DNA from: Ruminococcus sp.
GTDB taxonomy: Bacteria; Bacillota; Clostridia; Oscillospirales; Ruminococcaceae
Length of the DNA: 64,000 nucleotides
Direction of reading: 5' to 3'
NCBI GenBank assembly: GCA_015066665.1
Contig: SVNX01000004.1
Span: 32,326 to 96,325, forward strand
Shown: one piece after another, positions 19,768-28,046 of the stretch
How positions within the stretch are numbered: position 1 is the stretch's first letter
Layout: each line of letters starts with the position of its first letter
Notes under the pieces: model-generated
The model's input: only the letters and a program-made list of their open reading frames with translations
What the model was told of the DNA's origin: nothing
The model's database searches: none
Translations under genes and position numbers: made by a program

Positions 19768-19937
19768 GCATTAAAATTTAAAACAAAAATGAGTGCTGAC
19801 ACATGCCTGCACTCACCATACATCGGACACGCACACGAACATCCTCTGTCCATCTGCACTCCTGACATATTGACCGTTTCGGCAATCGGTATAACCGGGT
19901 CAAACGGTGAGCCACAACTGTGTCTGCTTTGTTTTCG
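19768..19937 (-). promoter_or_regulatory. Structured leader of infC operon (L20-leader-like)
   Basis: About 170 transcribed bases lie between the promoter and infC without a gene. They contain a long-range helix TTGACC/GGTCAA (around 19868-19905) enclosing a CGGTTATACCG hairpin, then an attenuator-type hairpin GAGTGC (19814-19809) / GCACTC (19796-19791) followed by ATTTTTGTTT. Firmicutes infC-rpmI-rplT operons are repressed by L20 through such leaders by premature termination. The position and layout fit; an Rfam comparison was not possible here. Confidence 0.7.
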
Positions 19938-19943
19938 TATGTT

Positions 19944-19972
19944 ATTATACACCATGTTCCCTGTTTTGTCAA
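19944..19972 (-). promoter_or_regulatory. Sigma-A promoter of infC-rpmI-rplT
   Basis: Perfect consensus on the minus strand: TTGACA at 19972-19967, 17-base spacer, TATAAT at 19949-19944. Expected transcription start near 19937. Confidence 0.9.
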
Positions 19973-20139
19973 GTGTTTTTTCAAAAATTCTGAAAAAACT
20001 TTTTTCGGCGGGAAACCATGTTGTTTTACAATGCGGAATATCACGCCTGCATTTTCCAGAATATTTGAAAAAACTGTTTCGCTTCCTGAAACTTTTTAAG
20101 ATTGGGTATAGTATTTGTGCGAAATGTTGGTTTTGCCTC

Positions 20140-20169
20140 TTGCAATTTGCCTGTATGATATGCTATAAT
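20140..20169 (+). promoter_or_regulatory. Promoter of phoH operon
   Basis: TTGCAA at 20140-20145, 18-base spacer, TATAAT at 20164-20169, about 70 bases upstream of phoH. The untranslated region has a GCAGCTG/CAGCTGC hairpin (around 20178-20206) before the GAAGGAG site. Confidence 0.65.
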
Positions 20170-20236
20170 ATATGGTAAGCAGCTGTGCCCTCTCCACTAC
20201 GCAGCTGCGGATTCAACAATCATTGAAGGAGCGCGC

Positions 20237-21202
20237 ATGACTGAAAAGACGATCCGACTGGATAACCCTGCAAAAATGCAGGAGCTGCTTGGCAGCTGTG
20301 ATGAAAATCTTAATGCACTGCAGCGGGAATACAATGTCATTCTCTTCTGCAGAGGCGGCGACATCCGCATCAGCGGTGAGCCGGAACAGGTTGAACTATG
20401 TGAAAAGGCCATTGCCCTTCTCTCGGAGCTTGCCGGGAAGGGTCAGCATCTCAACGAACAGACCGTCCGCTATGTAACCTCGATGGTCAGCGACGGACAG
20501 GCCGAAGCACTCCACAGCTTCAGCGGCGACGGCATCTGCATCACCACAAGCGGAAAAGTGGTGCGTCCCAAAACCGTGGGACAGAAGAAATATGTCGATG
20601 CCATTATGAAGAATACAATTGTCCTCGGCGTCGGGCCTGCGGGCACGGGCAAGACCTATCTTGCCGTGGCACTTGCAGTCAAGGCCTTCCGGGCACATGA
20701 GATCCAGAAGATCATCCTCACCCGCCCAGCTGTGGAAGCAGGCGAAAAGCTCGGCTTTCTGCCGGGTGATCTGCAGGAGAAGGTCGACCCCTATCTGCGT
20801 CCGCTCTATGATGCCCTCTTTGATATGTTCGGGGCGGAGACCTTTGCAAGGCATATGGAAAAGAACATCATCGAGGTGGCGCCCCTTGCCTATATGCGGG
20901 GCCGTACACTCGATGACGCCTTCATCATCCTCGATGAAGCGCAGAATACCACATCCGAACAGATCAAAATGTGCCTCACGCGTCTTGGCGCCAACAGCCG
21001 CATGGTCATCACCGGTGACATCACCCAGATCGACCTGCCGGAAAAGCGCAAGTCCGGTCTCATCGAGGCCATGAAGGTGCTGCGCCATGTAGAGGGCGTG
21101 TCCACTGTCCGTTTCTCGGACAAGGACGTTGTACGCCATAAGATCGTACAGGATATCATCAAGGCCTATGAGGCCTATTATAAGGAAGGGAGAAAGCTCT
21201 AA
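20237..21202 (+). CDS. phoH: PhoH-like ATPase
   Basis: PhoH/PhoL proteins are P-loop ATPases linked to RNA metabolism and ribosome maturation. The 321-residue protein has a KH-like N-terminal part, Walker A GPAGTGKT (133-140), the RPAVEAGEKLGFLPGD block, Walker B DDAFIILDEAQN and the GDITQIDLP motif. The start has GAAGGAG five bases upstream. Its stop overlaps the ybeY start (TAATG), the conserved phoH-ybeY-era arrangement. It reads away from infC. Confidence 0.95.
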   Translation: MTEKTIRLDNPAKMQELLGSCDENLNALQREYNVILFCRGGDIRISGEPEQVELCEKAIALLSELAGKGQHLNEQTVRYVTSMVSDGQAEALHSFSGDGICITTSGKVVRPKTVGQKKYVDAIMKNTIVLGVGPAGTGKTYLAVALAVKAFRAHEIQKIILTRPAVEAGEKLGFLPGDLQEKVDPYLRPLYDALFDMFGAETFARHMEKNIIEVAPLAYMRGRTLDDAFIILDEAQNTTSEQIKMCLTRLGANSRMVITGDITQIDLPEKRKSGLIEAMKVLRHVEGVSTVRFSDKDVVRHKIVQDIIKAYEAYYKEGRKL

Positions 21203-21711
21203 TGCAATCCACAGGTAAATTGAAAGTCTATGTTAAGAATAATCAGAACGATGTCAAGATTCCTTCCGGCATCCGGCTTCTGATCCGCCGCTGCTGCCAT
21301 GCAGTACTCAGCTCCGAGGGATTCAAGGAAAATGCCGAAGTCAGCGTTTCCTTTGTTTCCAACAACGAGATCCGCAATCTGAACAAGGTCTACCGGAACA
21401 AGGACAGCGTCACAGACGTTCTCTCCTTCCCGCTGACGGATCCCGACGGCACCATGGAGACCAATGCCGAAACCGGCTTTGTAATGCTGGGCGATGTTGT
21501 CATCTCCATTGAAACAGCTGTGAAGCAGGCGAACATCTATGGTCATTCCCTCGATCGTGAGATCGGTTTCCTGACCGTACACTCCATGCTCCATCTGCTG
21601 GGCTATGACCACGAGACAAGTCCCCTTGACGAACGCATCATGCGTGAAAAGGAAGAGGCTGTGCTTGAAAAGCTCGGCATCTCCCGTGATATGACCTTTG
21701 TGACCGAATAG
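21202..21711 (+). CDS. ybeY: rRNA maturation endoribonuclease YbeY
   Basis: YbeY is a zinc-dependent RNase in 16S rRNA 3' maturation and ribosome quality control. The 169-residue protein has the metal motif HxxxHxxGxDH (His127, His131, His137 in HSMLHLLGYDH) and the family block DSVTDVLSFPL. Translation is coupled to phoH by a one-base overlap. It is 11 bases upstream of era. Confidence 0.96.
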   Translation: MQSTGKLKVYVKNNQNDVKIPSGIRLLIRRCCHAVLSSEGFKENAEVSVSFVSNNEIRNLNKVYRNKDSVTDVLSFPLTDPDGTMETNAETGFVMLGDVVISIETAVKQANIYGHSLDREIGFLTVHSMLHLLGYDHETSPLDERIMREKEEAVLEKLGISRDMTFVTE

Positions 21712-21722
21712 AAAGGAATCCC

Positions 21723-22616
21723 ATGACCAAAACGATTTTTCTGACGCTGACCGGACGTACCAATGCCGGCAAATCCACACTGCTCAACGCCCTTATCGGT
21801 GAAAAGATCGCTTCTGTCAGCAGCAAGCCCCAGACCACACGCACACGCATCACGGGCATCCTGACAAAGGACGAGACACAGTATGTCTTCATCGACACGC
21901 CGGGTCTGCACAAGCCAAAGAACAAGCTGAGCACGCATATGCTCAAGACCGCAGAGTCCTCTGCGGCCGATGCCGACACCGTGCTCTATGTCATCGACTG
22001 CACAAAGAAGCTCCATGAGCAGGACGAGACGATGCTCCAGAGCATCGCACAGCGGAAGATCCCCTGCATTATCGTCGTGAACAAGGTCGATCTGCTCACC
22101 GATAAATCCGCCATGATGCCCCTTCTGCTCAAGCTCGAGAACACCTATCATCCGCACGCCATCATTCCGGTGAGCGCATCGGAAAAGGACGGCATTGATA
22201 CGATTCTCGAAACAGCGGGTGAGCTTGCGGCACCCTCCGTACATTTCTTCCCCGATGATTCCTTCACCGACCAGCCCGAGCGGGTGCTGGCGGCTGAGAT
22301 GATCCGTGAAAAGCTCCTGCGTCTGCTCAATGACGAGGTGCCCCACGGCATTGCCGTTTCGGTGGAATCCATGAAGGAACGTGACGATAAGGACCTTCTC
22401 GATATTTCCGCTGTCATCTACTGCGAGCGTGACACCCACAAGGGCATCATCATCGGCAAGGGCGGCAGCATGCTCAAGAAGATCGCATCCTCCGCAAGAC
22501 GGGAGCTGGAGCAGTTCTTTGAAATTCAGGTCAACCTCCAGTGCTTTGTCAAGGTCAAGGAGGACTGGCGCAACAAAGAAGGACTCATCCGGAGCTTTGG
22601 TCTCTCCGAGGAATAA
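21723..22616 (+). CDS. era: GTPase Era
   Basis: Era is a ribosome-assembly GTPase that binds the 3' end of 16S rRNA. The 297-residue protein has G1 GRTNAGKS (11-18), G3 DTPGLHKPK, G4 NKVDLL, G5 SASEK-like PVSASEKDG and a C-terminal KH domain with IIIGKGGSMLKKIASSAR. A GAAAGGAAT site precedes the ATG. Normal length and gene order. Confidence 0.97.
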   Translation: MTKTIFLTLTGRTNAGKSTLLNALIGEKIASVSSKPQTTRTRITGILTKDETQYVFIDTPGLHKPKNKLSTHMLKTAESSAADADTVLYVIDCTKKLHEQDETMLQSIAQRKIPCIIVVNKVDLLTDKSAMMPLLLKLENTYHPHAIIPVSASEKDGIDTILETAGELAAPSVHFFPDDSFTDQPERVLAAEMIREKLLRLLNDEVPHGIAVSVESMKERDDKDLLDISAVIYCERDTHKGIIIGKGGSMLKKIASSARRELEQFFEIQVNLQCFVKVKEDWRNKEGLIRSFGLSEE

Positions 22617-22636
22617 TTCCCATTGATAAAATCCCC

Positions 22637-22667
22637 CATCCCCCGCCATACTATGGGCGGAGGGATG
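22637..22667 (+). promoter_or_regulatory. Hairpin enclosing the yqzL ribosome binding site
   Basis: Arms CATCCCCCGCC (22637-22647) and GGCGGAGGGATG (22656-22667) pair over 11 bp with one bulged A (22661). The GGAGGG used by yqzL (22659-22664) is inside the 3' arm, so folding would hide it. There is no T-run, so it is not an obvious terminator. Confidence 0.55.
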
Positions 22668-22671
22668 CGGT

Positions 22672-22806
22672 ATGGAAGAACAGCTCTGGGCACAATTTCA
22701 GGAAAGCGGCAGCGTGGCCGATTATCTGCGCTATGCCGAAGAGAAAGGAAGAAACCGTTTTGCTGACAGTGAAGGGCGTCGTGCTGACGCAGAGACAGGT
22801 CGGTGA
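22672..22806 (+). CDS. yqzL: YqzL-like small protein between era and recO
   Basis: A 44-residue open frame starting MEEQLWAQFQESGSVADYL. The spacing W-x2-F-x2-SG-x3-YL-x-Y-x-E matches my memory of Bacillus YqzL, a roughly 47-residue protein of unknown function that also lies between era and recO. It has GGAGGG seven bases upstream of its ATG. The last 47 bases overlap the recO start in another frame. The C-terminal half is basic and acidic with no recognisable motif. Position and pattern both support it; function is unknown. Confidence 0.72.
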   Translation: MEEQLWAQFQESGSVADYLRYAEEKGRNRFADSEGRRADAETGR

Positions 22807-23524
22807 ACAAGACCAGTATATCGACATTCTGACCGATGAATACGGCGTGCTCGAGGTGCTTGTCAAGGGTGCAAAAAAACTGACGAGCAAGGGCGGCCCT
22901 GCGGCACAGCTCTTTGCCTATTCGACCTTCTGCCTGCGGCCGGCCAAACGCGGCTATGCCCTCAACAGTGCCGAGCCGATCCGGATTTTCTACGGTCTGC
23001 GCAATTCCGTCAGTGCCGTTGCACTGGCATCCTATTTTTCACAGGTGATACAGTTCGCTGTACTTCCTCAGGCTTGTACGCAGGAAATACAGCGGCTTTT
23101 TTTGAACAGTCTCCACTTTCTTTCGGAACAGACCCATCCGCAGGCACGCATCAAGGCGGTGTTTGAACTGCGTATGGCATCACTTCTCGGCTTCATGCCC
23201 GATGTGGTGATGTGCCGGTACTGCGGCAATTACCTTCCGGCGGAGCTTTGTTTTTCAGTGGAGCAGGGCGGTTTCTGCTGCAGGGACTGCCTGCCCGAAA
23301 GTGAGACATACACCCAGATCATCCCCATGCCCGCTGCGGCGCTTCAGGCCATCCGGCATGTGGTGCTGCGTGATTTCGAGCGGATCTTCTCGTTTCGGCT
23401 CTCCGATGCCGCCGAGACCGCCTTCCGGCATTTTGCCGAGGCCTTCCTGCTCTATCACATGGATCACCGCTTCCCCGCCCTCGACTATTATAAGGCCATG
23501 GCACAGGAACTGCCGGGCAGCTGA
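22760..23524 (+). CDS. recO: DNA repair protein RecO
   Basis: RecO with RecR loads RecA on gapped DNA (RecFOR pathway). The protein has an N-terminal OB fold (TVKGVVLTQRQVGEQDQY, DEYGVLEVLVKGAKK), a helical middle and a zinc finger CRYC...CCRDC near residues 151-177. The best start is TTG at 22760: it has AAAGGAAG seven bases upstream and gives the normal LLTVKG beginning and a 254-residue protein. An ATG at 22733 adds nine residues but has no ribosome binding site. The start lies inside yqzL. Confidence 0.9.
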   Translation: MLTVKGVVLTQRQVGEQDQYIDILTDEYGVLEVLVKGAKKLTSKGGPAAQLFAYSTFCLRPAKRGYALNSAEPIRIFYGLRNSVSAVALASYFSQVIQFAVLPQACTQEIQRLFLNSLHFLSEQTHPQARIKAVFELRMASLLGFMPDVVMCRYCGNYLPAELCFSVEQGGFCCRDCLPESETYTQIIPMPAAALQAIRHVVLRDFERIFSFRLSDAAETAFRHFAEAFLLYHMDHRFPALDYYKAMAQELPGS

Positions 23525-23559
23525 CATATTTTCCCCATGCACATATGAAGGAGGCTATT

Positions 23560-25944
23560 ATGCAGTCTTTTGAACAGGTGCTGGAGCTTGACAAGGTGCT
23601 TGCTCTGGCCGCCGCCTATACATCCAACGAAACCAGCCGGCAGATGATGCTCTCCTGCCGCCCCAGCCACGATCTGGCCGAGGTCAGACAGGAGGTGCAG
23701 AAGACCGATGATGCCCTGCAGCTTGCACTGCAGTTCGGCACACCGCCCTTCTCCGGCTTCAAGAATATCTGCAGCCGTGTAACGCGTGCTTCATCCGGTG
23801 CAAGGCTTTCGCTGCGGGATCTGCTTGATGTGGCCGATCTGCTCCGTCAGGCACAGGCACTCCACCAGTGGTACGGGCACTGCAGTGAGGTGGGCACATC
23901 GCTGGACTATCTCTTCTCGCTCATCGTGCCCGACGATGCACTGCTTGCCACGCTCGAACGCTCCATCGTTTCCGAGGAGGAGATCGCCGATGCGGCCAGC
24001 AGCACACTCGCTGAGATCCGCCGCAAGCTCACACGCTCCCGTGCCCATCTGCGAGAGACCCTTGACCAGATGGTACGCTCGAAATCCATGCAGAAATATT
24101 TGCAGGAATCCACTGTGACCCTGCGTGACGGACGCTTTGTACTGCCCGTCAAAACGGAATTCCGCGGGCAGGTCAACGGCCTGATCCACGATACCTCCTC
24201 CAGCGGCCAGACCATTTTCATCGAGCCGATGCAGATCGTCGAAGCCAATAACGACATCCGCCTGCTTGAAAGCCGTGAGGTCGAGGAGATCGACCGCATC
24301 ATGCAGAAGCTCTGCGCCGAGGTCGGTGCACAGGCGCCTCTGCTGTGCCGACTGCACGATGTGAGTGCAGAGCTGAACTACTACTTTGCCAAGGCCAATT
24401 ACGGTGCGGCACTGCGTGCTTCGAAGCCCGAAATCAGCGATGACGGCGTACTCGATCTGCGCAAAGCCCGTCACCCCCTGCTCGATCAGAAGAAGGCCGT
24501 GCCGATCGATCTGGCACTGGGCGAAGCACACAATGCCCTCATCGTCACCGGCCCCAATACCGGCGGTAAGACCGTTGCCCTCAAGACAGCGGGACTGCTC
24601 ACGGCCATGACCATGTGCGGCTTCCTGATCCCCGTTGCGGACGGCAGCCGGATCTCCGTGTTCCGCCATATTCTTGCGGACATCGGCGACAGCCAGAGCA
24701 TCGAACAGAACCTTTCCACCTTCTCCTCCCACACGCTGAATGTTGTGGAAATCCTGGAGACGGCGGATGACAGCACACTCATTCTCCTCGATGAGCTTGG
24801 CTCCGGTACCGACCCTGTGGAGGGTGCGGCACTGGCTATCGCAATCATCGATCATCTCAAGGCGCTGGGCGCCAAGCTCATGGTTACCACCCATTATCAG
24901 GAGCTGAAGCTCTACGCTGCCGATACGCCCGATGTCATCAACGCCTCCTGCGAATTCGACACCGACGCCATGAAGCCGACCTACCGGCTCATCATCGGCT
25001 CGCCGGGTAAGTCCAATGCCTTTGCCATCTCCGGTCAGCTGGGTGTACCCGCTTCGATCCTCAAGGCGGCAGAAGCCCTCATCAGTGAGGAAAACAGACA
25101 TTTCGAGAATGTCATCTCCCGCTATGATGAAGCCCGCCGTGCCCTTGAGCAGGAGCGTGAAACCGCACAGAAGCTCCGTGAGGAAGCCGAAAAGCTGCAT
25201 GCCGAATGGAAGGAAAAGCAATCGGCCATGGCGGCAGAGGAAAAGGACGTCATGGAGCGTGCCGCCGCGCAGGCCAGCCGCATTGTTGAGGCCGCCAAGG
25301 CGCAGACCAATGCACTGCTCGATGAGCTGGAACAGCTCCGCCGTGACAAGGAAAAGGCCGATTTTGCTGAGCGTGTCTCCGCCATGAAGGGCGACAGCAC
25401 CCAGCGTCTGCGTGACATGTACAAGAACGCCAACCCCGTCATCGGCTCACTCGATGACAATGGGGATTATGTACTCCCCCGTCCGCTCAGAAAGGGTGAC
25501 CGTGTGCTCATTGCCGATCTCAATCAGGAGGCGGTGATCTCTGAAGAGCCGGGACAGTCCGATTTTGCCTTCGTACAGATGGGCATCATGAAGATGAAAA
25601 TCCAGATCTCCCGCCTGCGTCTGCTCGAAAAGAAGAAGGCGCAGCCCGATCCCAAAAAGCAGCGCCGCAAAGGTGCAGTTTCCTCCAAGGTCGAGCGCAA
25701 AGGCTCCATGGAACTGGATATCCGCGGCCATGCCTGCGATGAGGGCGTGTACGAGATGGAACGCTTCATCGATGGTGCGGTGATGTCCGGCATCGGCACT
25801 GTGACCATCATCCATGGAAAGGGTACGGGACTCCTGCGCAAGGCCATCCAGCAGCGTCTCAAATCGATGAAACAGGTTAAATCCTACCGCAGCGGCGTCT
25901 ATGGTGAGGGAGAAGATGGTGTAACCATTGTCACCTTGCGGTGA
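23560..25944 (+). CDS. mutS2: Endonuclease MutS2
   Basis: MutS2 is a MutS-like ATPase with a nuclease tail; known roles are suppression of homologous recombination and, in some Firmicutes, rescue of collided ribosomes. The 794-residue protein has a core/lever region, Walker A GPNTGGKT (near residue 331), LLDELGSGTDP Walker B, a Glu/Lys/Ala-rich coiled coil (about 515-620), a KOW-like segment and a C-terminal Smr domain (ELDIRGHACDEG, IIHGKGTGLLRKAI). ATG 23560 follows GAAGGAGG. Confidence 0.96.
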   Translation: MQSFEQVLELDKVLALAAAYTSNETSRQMMLSCRPSHDLAEVRQEVQKTDDALQLALQFGTPPFSGFKNICSRVTRASSGARLSLRDLLDVADLLRQAQALHQWYGHCSEVGTSLDYLFSLIVPDDALLATLERSIVSEEEIADAASSTLAEIRRKLTRSRAHLRETLDQMVRSKSMQKYLQESTVTLRDGRFVLPVKTEFRGQVNGLIHDTSSSGQTIFIEPMQIVEANNDIRLLESREVEEIDRIMQKLCAEVGAQAPLLCRLHDVSAELNYYFAKANYGAALRASKPEISDDGVLDLRKARHPLLDQKKAVPIDLALGEAHNALIVTGPNTGGKTVALKTAGLLTAMTMCGFLIPVADGSRISVFRHILADIGDSQSIEQNLSTFSSHTLNVVEILETADDSTLILLDELGSGTDPVEGAALAIAIIDHLKALGAKLMVTTHYQELKLYAADTPDVINASCEFDTDAMKPTYRLIIGSPGKSNAFAISGQLGVPASILKAAEALISEENRHFENVISRYDEARRALEQERETAQKLREEAEKLHAEWKEKQSAMAAEEKDVMERAAAQASRIVEAAKAQTNALLDELEQLRRDKEKADFAERVSAMKGDSTQRLRDMYKNANPVIGSLDDNGDYVLPRPLRKGDRVLIADLNQEAVISEEPGQSDFAFVQMGIMKMKIQISRLRLLEKKKAQPDPKKQRRKGAVSSKVERKGSMELDIRGHACDEGVYEMERFIDGAVMSGIGTVTIIHGKGTGLLRKAIQQRLKSMKQVKSYRSGVYGEGEDGVTIVTLR

Positions 25945-25974
25945 GAAATTTATAAAAAGTTTATAAATTGGGGC

Positions 25975-26003
25975 TTGCAGAGCAGACCCGAATTTGGTAT
26001 AAT
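25975..26003 (+). promoter_or_regulatory. Promoter of the diguanylate cyclase gene
   Basis: TTGCAG at 25975-25980, 17-base spacer, TATAAT at 25998-26003. A GGTACG-CTT-CGTACC hairpin (26053-26067) lies between the AAAAGGGGGG site and the ATG, about 26 bases apart in line. Confidence 0.75.
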
Positions 26004-26076
26004 AAAAATAGTATGGGTACTACTATAACGTGACAACGTAAAAAGGGGGGACGGTACGCTTCGTACCTGACTGACT

Positions 26077-27978
26077 ATGAACGGACGAAAGAAAATTTGC
26101 GTGATCATGTGCGATCTGCACCATCCCTATCAGCAGGAAGTGATGAAGGGCATCATCATGCAGGCACATCATATGGATTATGATGTTGCTGTATTCACGA
26201 AATTCATGAATATTGACGAGGAAAATGAATACCAGTACGGCGAGAATCGTATTTTTTCGCTGCTGGACTATTCCTTGTTTGACGGCGTGATCCATGCCCC
26301 CTGTTCCATCGGGAAGCGGGCACTGCGGGAGCATTTTGTCAAAGATCTTGCGGAAAACTGCAGGGTTCCGGTCGTTGCACTCGAAATTGAGCATGACGAG
26401 TACAAAACGGTTTCCGTGGATGATGCTTCTGCCTTTGAACAGCTCGTATCCCACCTGATCGAACACCACAATGCTTCCGACATTCTGTGCCTCACCGGCT
26501 TTGCGGGCAATCTGCAGGCCGAGGAACGTCTTCAGGGCTACCGGAATGCAATGATAAAACATGGTCTCCCCCTGCGGGAAGACCGCATGATCTATGGTGA
26601 TTTCTGGAAGGAAGGGGCACTGAACCTCGCTCAGAGCATTGCCGACGGCACCATTGAAAAGCCGCAGGCCATTGTGTGTGCCAGCGATTTTGTGGCCATC
26701 ACGCTCACCAACCGGCTTGTGGAGCTGGGCTTCCGTGTACCCGATGACATTCTGGTCACGGGCTTCGACAACAGTCAGGACGCCGAGGAAAACATCCCCT
26801 CCATCACAAGCTATGCCCGTCCCCTGCTCGACCTCGGCATGCGTGCTGTGGCGGCACTGCATGAGGAAATCACCGGCGAGTGTGCCCTTCTTGTCGAGAA
26901 CAACAAGGGCTATCTGGTTCCGGCGGAGAGCTGCGGCTGCGGCATCAGCTTCATCCAGAAGTTCCAGAAGCGCAAGAACGTCGACAAATACAACAGCCAC
27001 CGCAATCTCTTCTACACCAGCCACATGGCGGAATCGCTCAATTCTGCGCCGACCATCAACCGTCTGCTTGAGAAGATCTGCACCTTCCTGTATCTGAACA
27101 ACAACATGAAGGACTTCTATCTCTGTCTGAACGATCAGTGGGATGATATCAGCCGGAATGATACCGAGGGCAGCGAGTATATGGAATACACCGACACCAT
27201 GCGTCTGCGTATTCAGTGCCGGGATGAGCAGATCATGATTGTGGATGAGCCGTTTGAGAAGAAGATCATCCTCCCCGCCCTCTATGAGGAATGCGATCAT
27301 CCGCGTACGCTCTACTTCACACCGCTCCACTTCAACGAGCGATGCTTCGGTTATTGTGCGATGGGCTACGGCACTGCCCCCCAGGCTTTTGATGAGGTCT
27401 ATCATTCCTGGATCCGCAACATCAACAATGCGCTGGAATTCGTACGGGTGCGCAACATCTTCAACGTCATGAGCCAGCGTCTCTATATGGCCTCCATCCG
27501 TGACGCACTGACGGGTCTTTACAATCGCAAGGGCTTTGATCAATTCTCCGAGGAATGCTACGAAAAAGCCCGGCAGACCGGCAAAAAGCTGCTGGTCATC
27601 GCAGCCGATCTCGACTGTCTCAAGCCCATCAACGACAACTACGGTCATCTTGAAGGCGACAAGGCCATTGTGGCTGCGGCCAATGCCCTGAACAGCTGCT
27701 TTGAGACGGATGCCATCTGTGCCCGTGTGGGCGGCGATGAGTTTTTCCTCATTGGCTGTGCGGACTATGAGGATGATGTGGCGGCTCATTATGAGCAGCA
27801 TGTTGCAAAGTCCCTTGACCACTACAACAAACGCTCCGGCAAGCCCTATCCTGTGGAAGTCAGCATCGGCTGTCTCTGCCGTCCGGTGACGGAAGAGGAT
27901 ACCCTGCAGAACATGCTCGATGAAGCCGATATCATGATGTATGCAAGCAAGGTGCGCCGCCGCAAAAACAGGCGATAA
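26077..27978 (+). CDS. LacI-type sugar-receptor domain fused to diguanylate cyclase
   Basis: A 633-residue predicted cytoplasmic c-di-GMP synthase. Residues 1-290 match the ligand-binding part of LacI/GalR regulators (CVIMCDLHHPYQQEVMKGI, AIVCASDFVAITLTNRLVELG, ILVTGFDNSQDAEEN) but there is no DNA-binding helix-turn-helix, no signal peptide and no membrane segment. A GAF-like region follows (about 330-470). The GGDEF domain (478-633) has DALTGLYNRKGFD, DLDCLKPINDNYGH and an intact GGDEF (near 552), so it should be active. A small sugar or related ligand probably tunes c-di-GMP output; this is inference. It has its own promoter and terminator. Confidence 0.88.
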   Translation: MNGRKKICVIMCDLHHPYQQEVMKGIIMQAHHMDYDVAVFTKFMNIDEENEYQYGENRIFSLLDYSLFDGVIHAPCSIGKRALREHFVKDLAENCRVPVVALEIEHDEYKTVSVDDASAFEQLVSHLIEHHNASDILCLTGFAGNLQAEERLQGYRNAMIKHGLPLREDRMIYGDFWKEGALNLAQSIADGTIEKPQAIVCASDFVAITLTNRLVELGFRVPDDILVTGFDNSQDAEENIPSITSYARPLLDLGMRAVAALHEEITGECALLVENNKGYLVPAESCGCGISFIQKFQKRKNVDKYNSHRNLFYTSHMAESLNSAPTINRLLEKICTFLYLNNNMKDFYLCLNDQWDDISRNDTEGSEYMEYTDTMRLRIQCRDEQIMIVDEPFEKKIILPALYEECDHPRTLYFTPLHFNERCFGYCAMGYGTAPQAFDEVYHSWIRNINNALEFVRVRNIFNVMSQRLYMASIRDALTGLYNRKGFDQFSEECYEKARQTGKKLLVIAADLDCLKPINDNYGHLEGDKAIVAAANALNSCFETDAICARVGGDEFFLIGCADYEDDVAAHYEQHVAKSLDHYNKRSGKPYPVEVSIGCLCRPVTEEDTLQNMLDEADIMMYASKVRRRKNRR

Positions 27979-27998
27979 ACCAATACAATCCGAAAAAG

Positions 27999-28030
27999 AA
28001 ACCTCCCCGTTCTGAACGGGGAGGTTTTTA
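27999..28030. terminator. Bidirectional terminator between cyclase gene and kinase-like gene
   Basis: AAACCTCCCCGT (27999-28010), loop TCTGA, ACGGGGAGGTTT (28016-28027) with T-runs on both strands. It serves the plus-strand cyclase gene and the minus-strand adhE operon. Confidence 0.9.
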
Positions 28031-28046
28031 TTGTCTGTGCAGTTTC

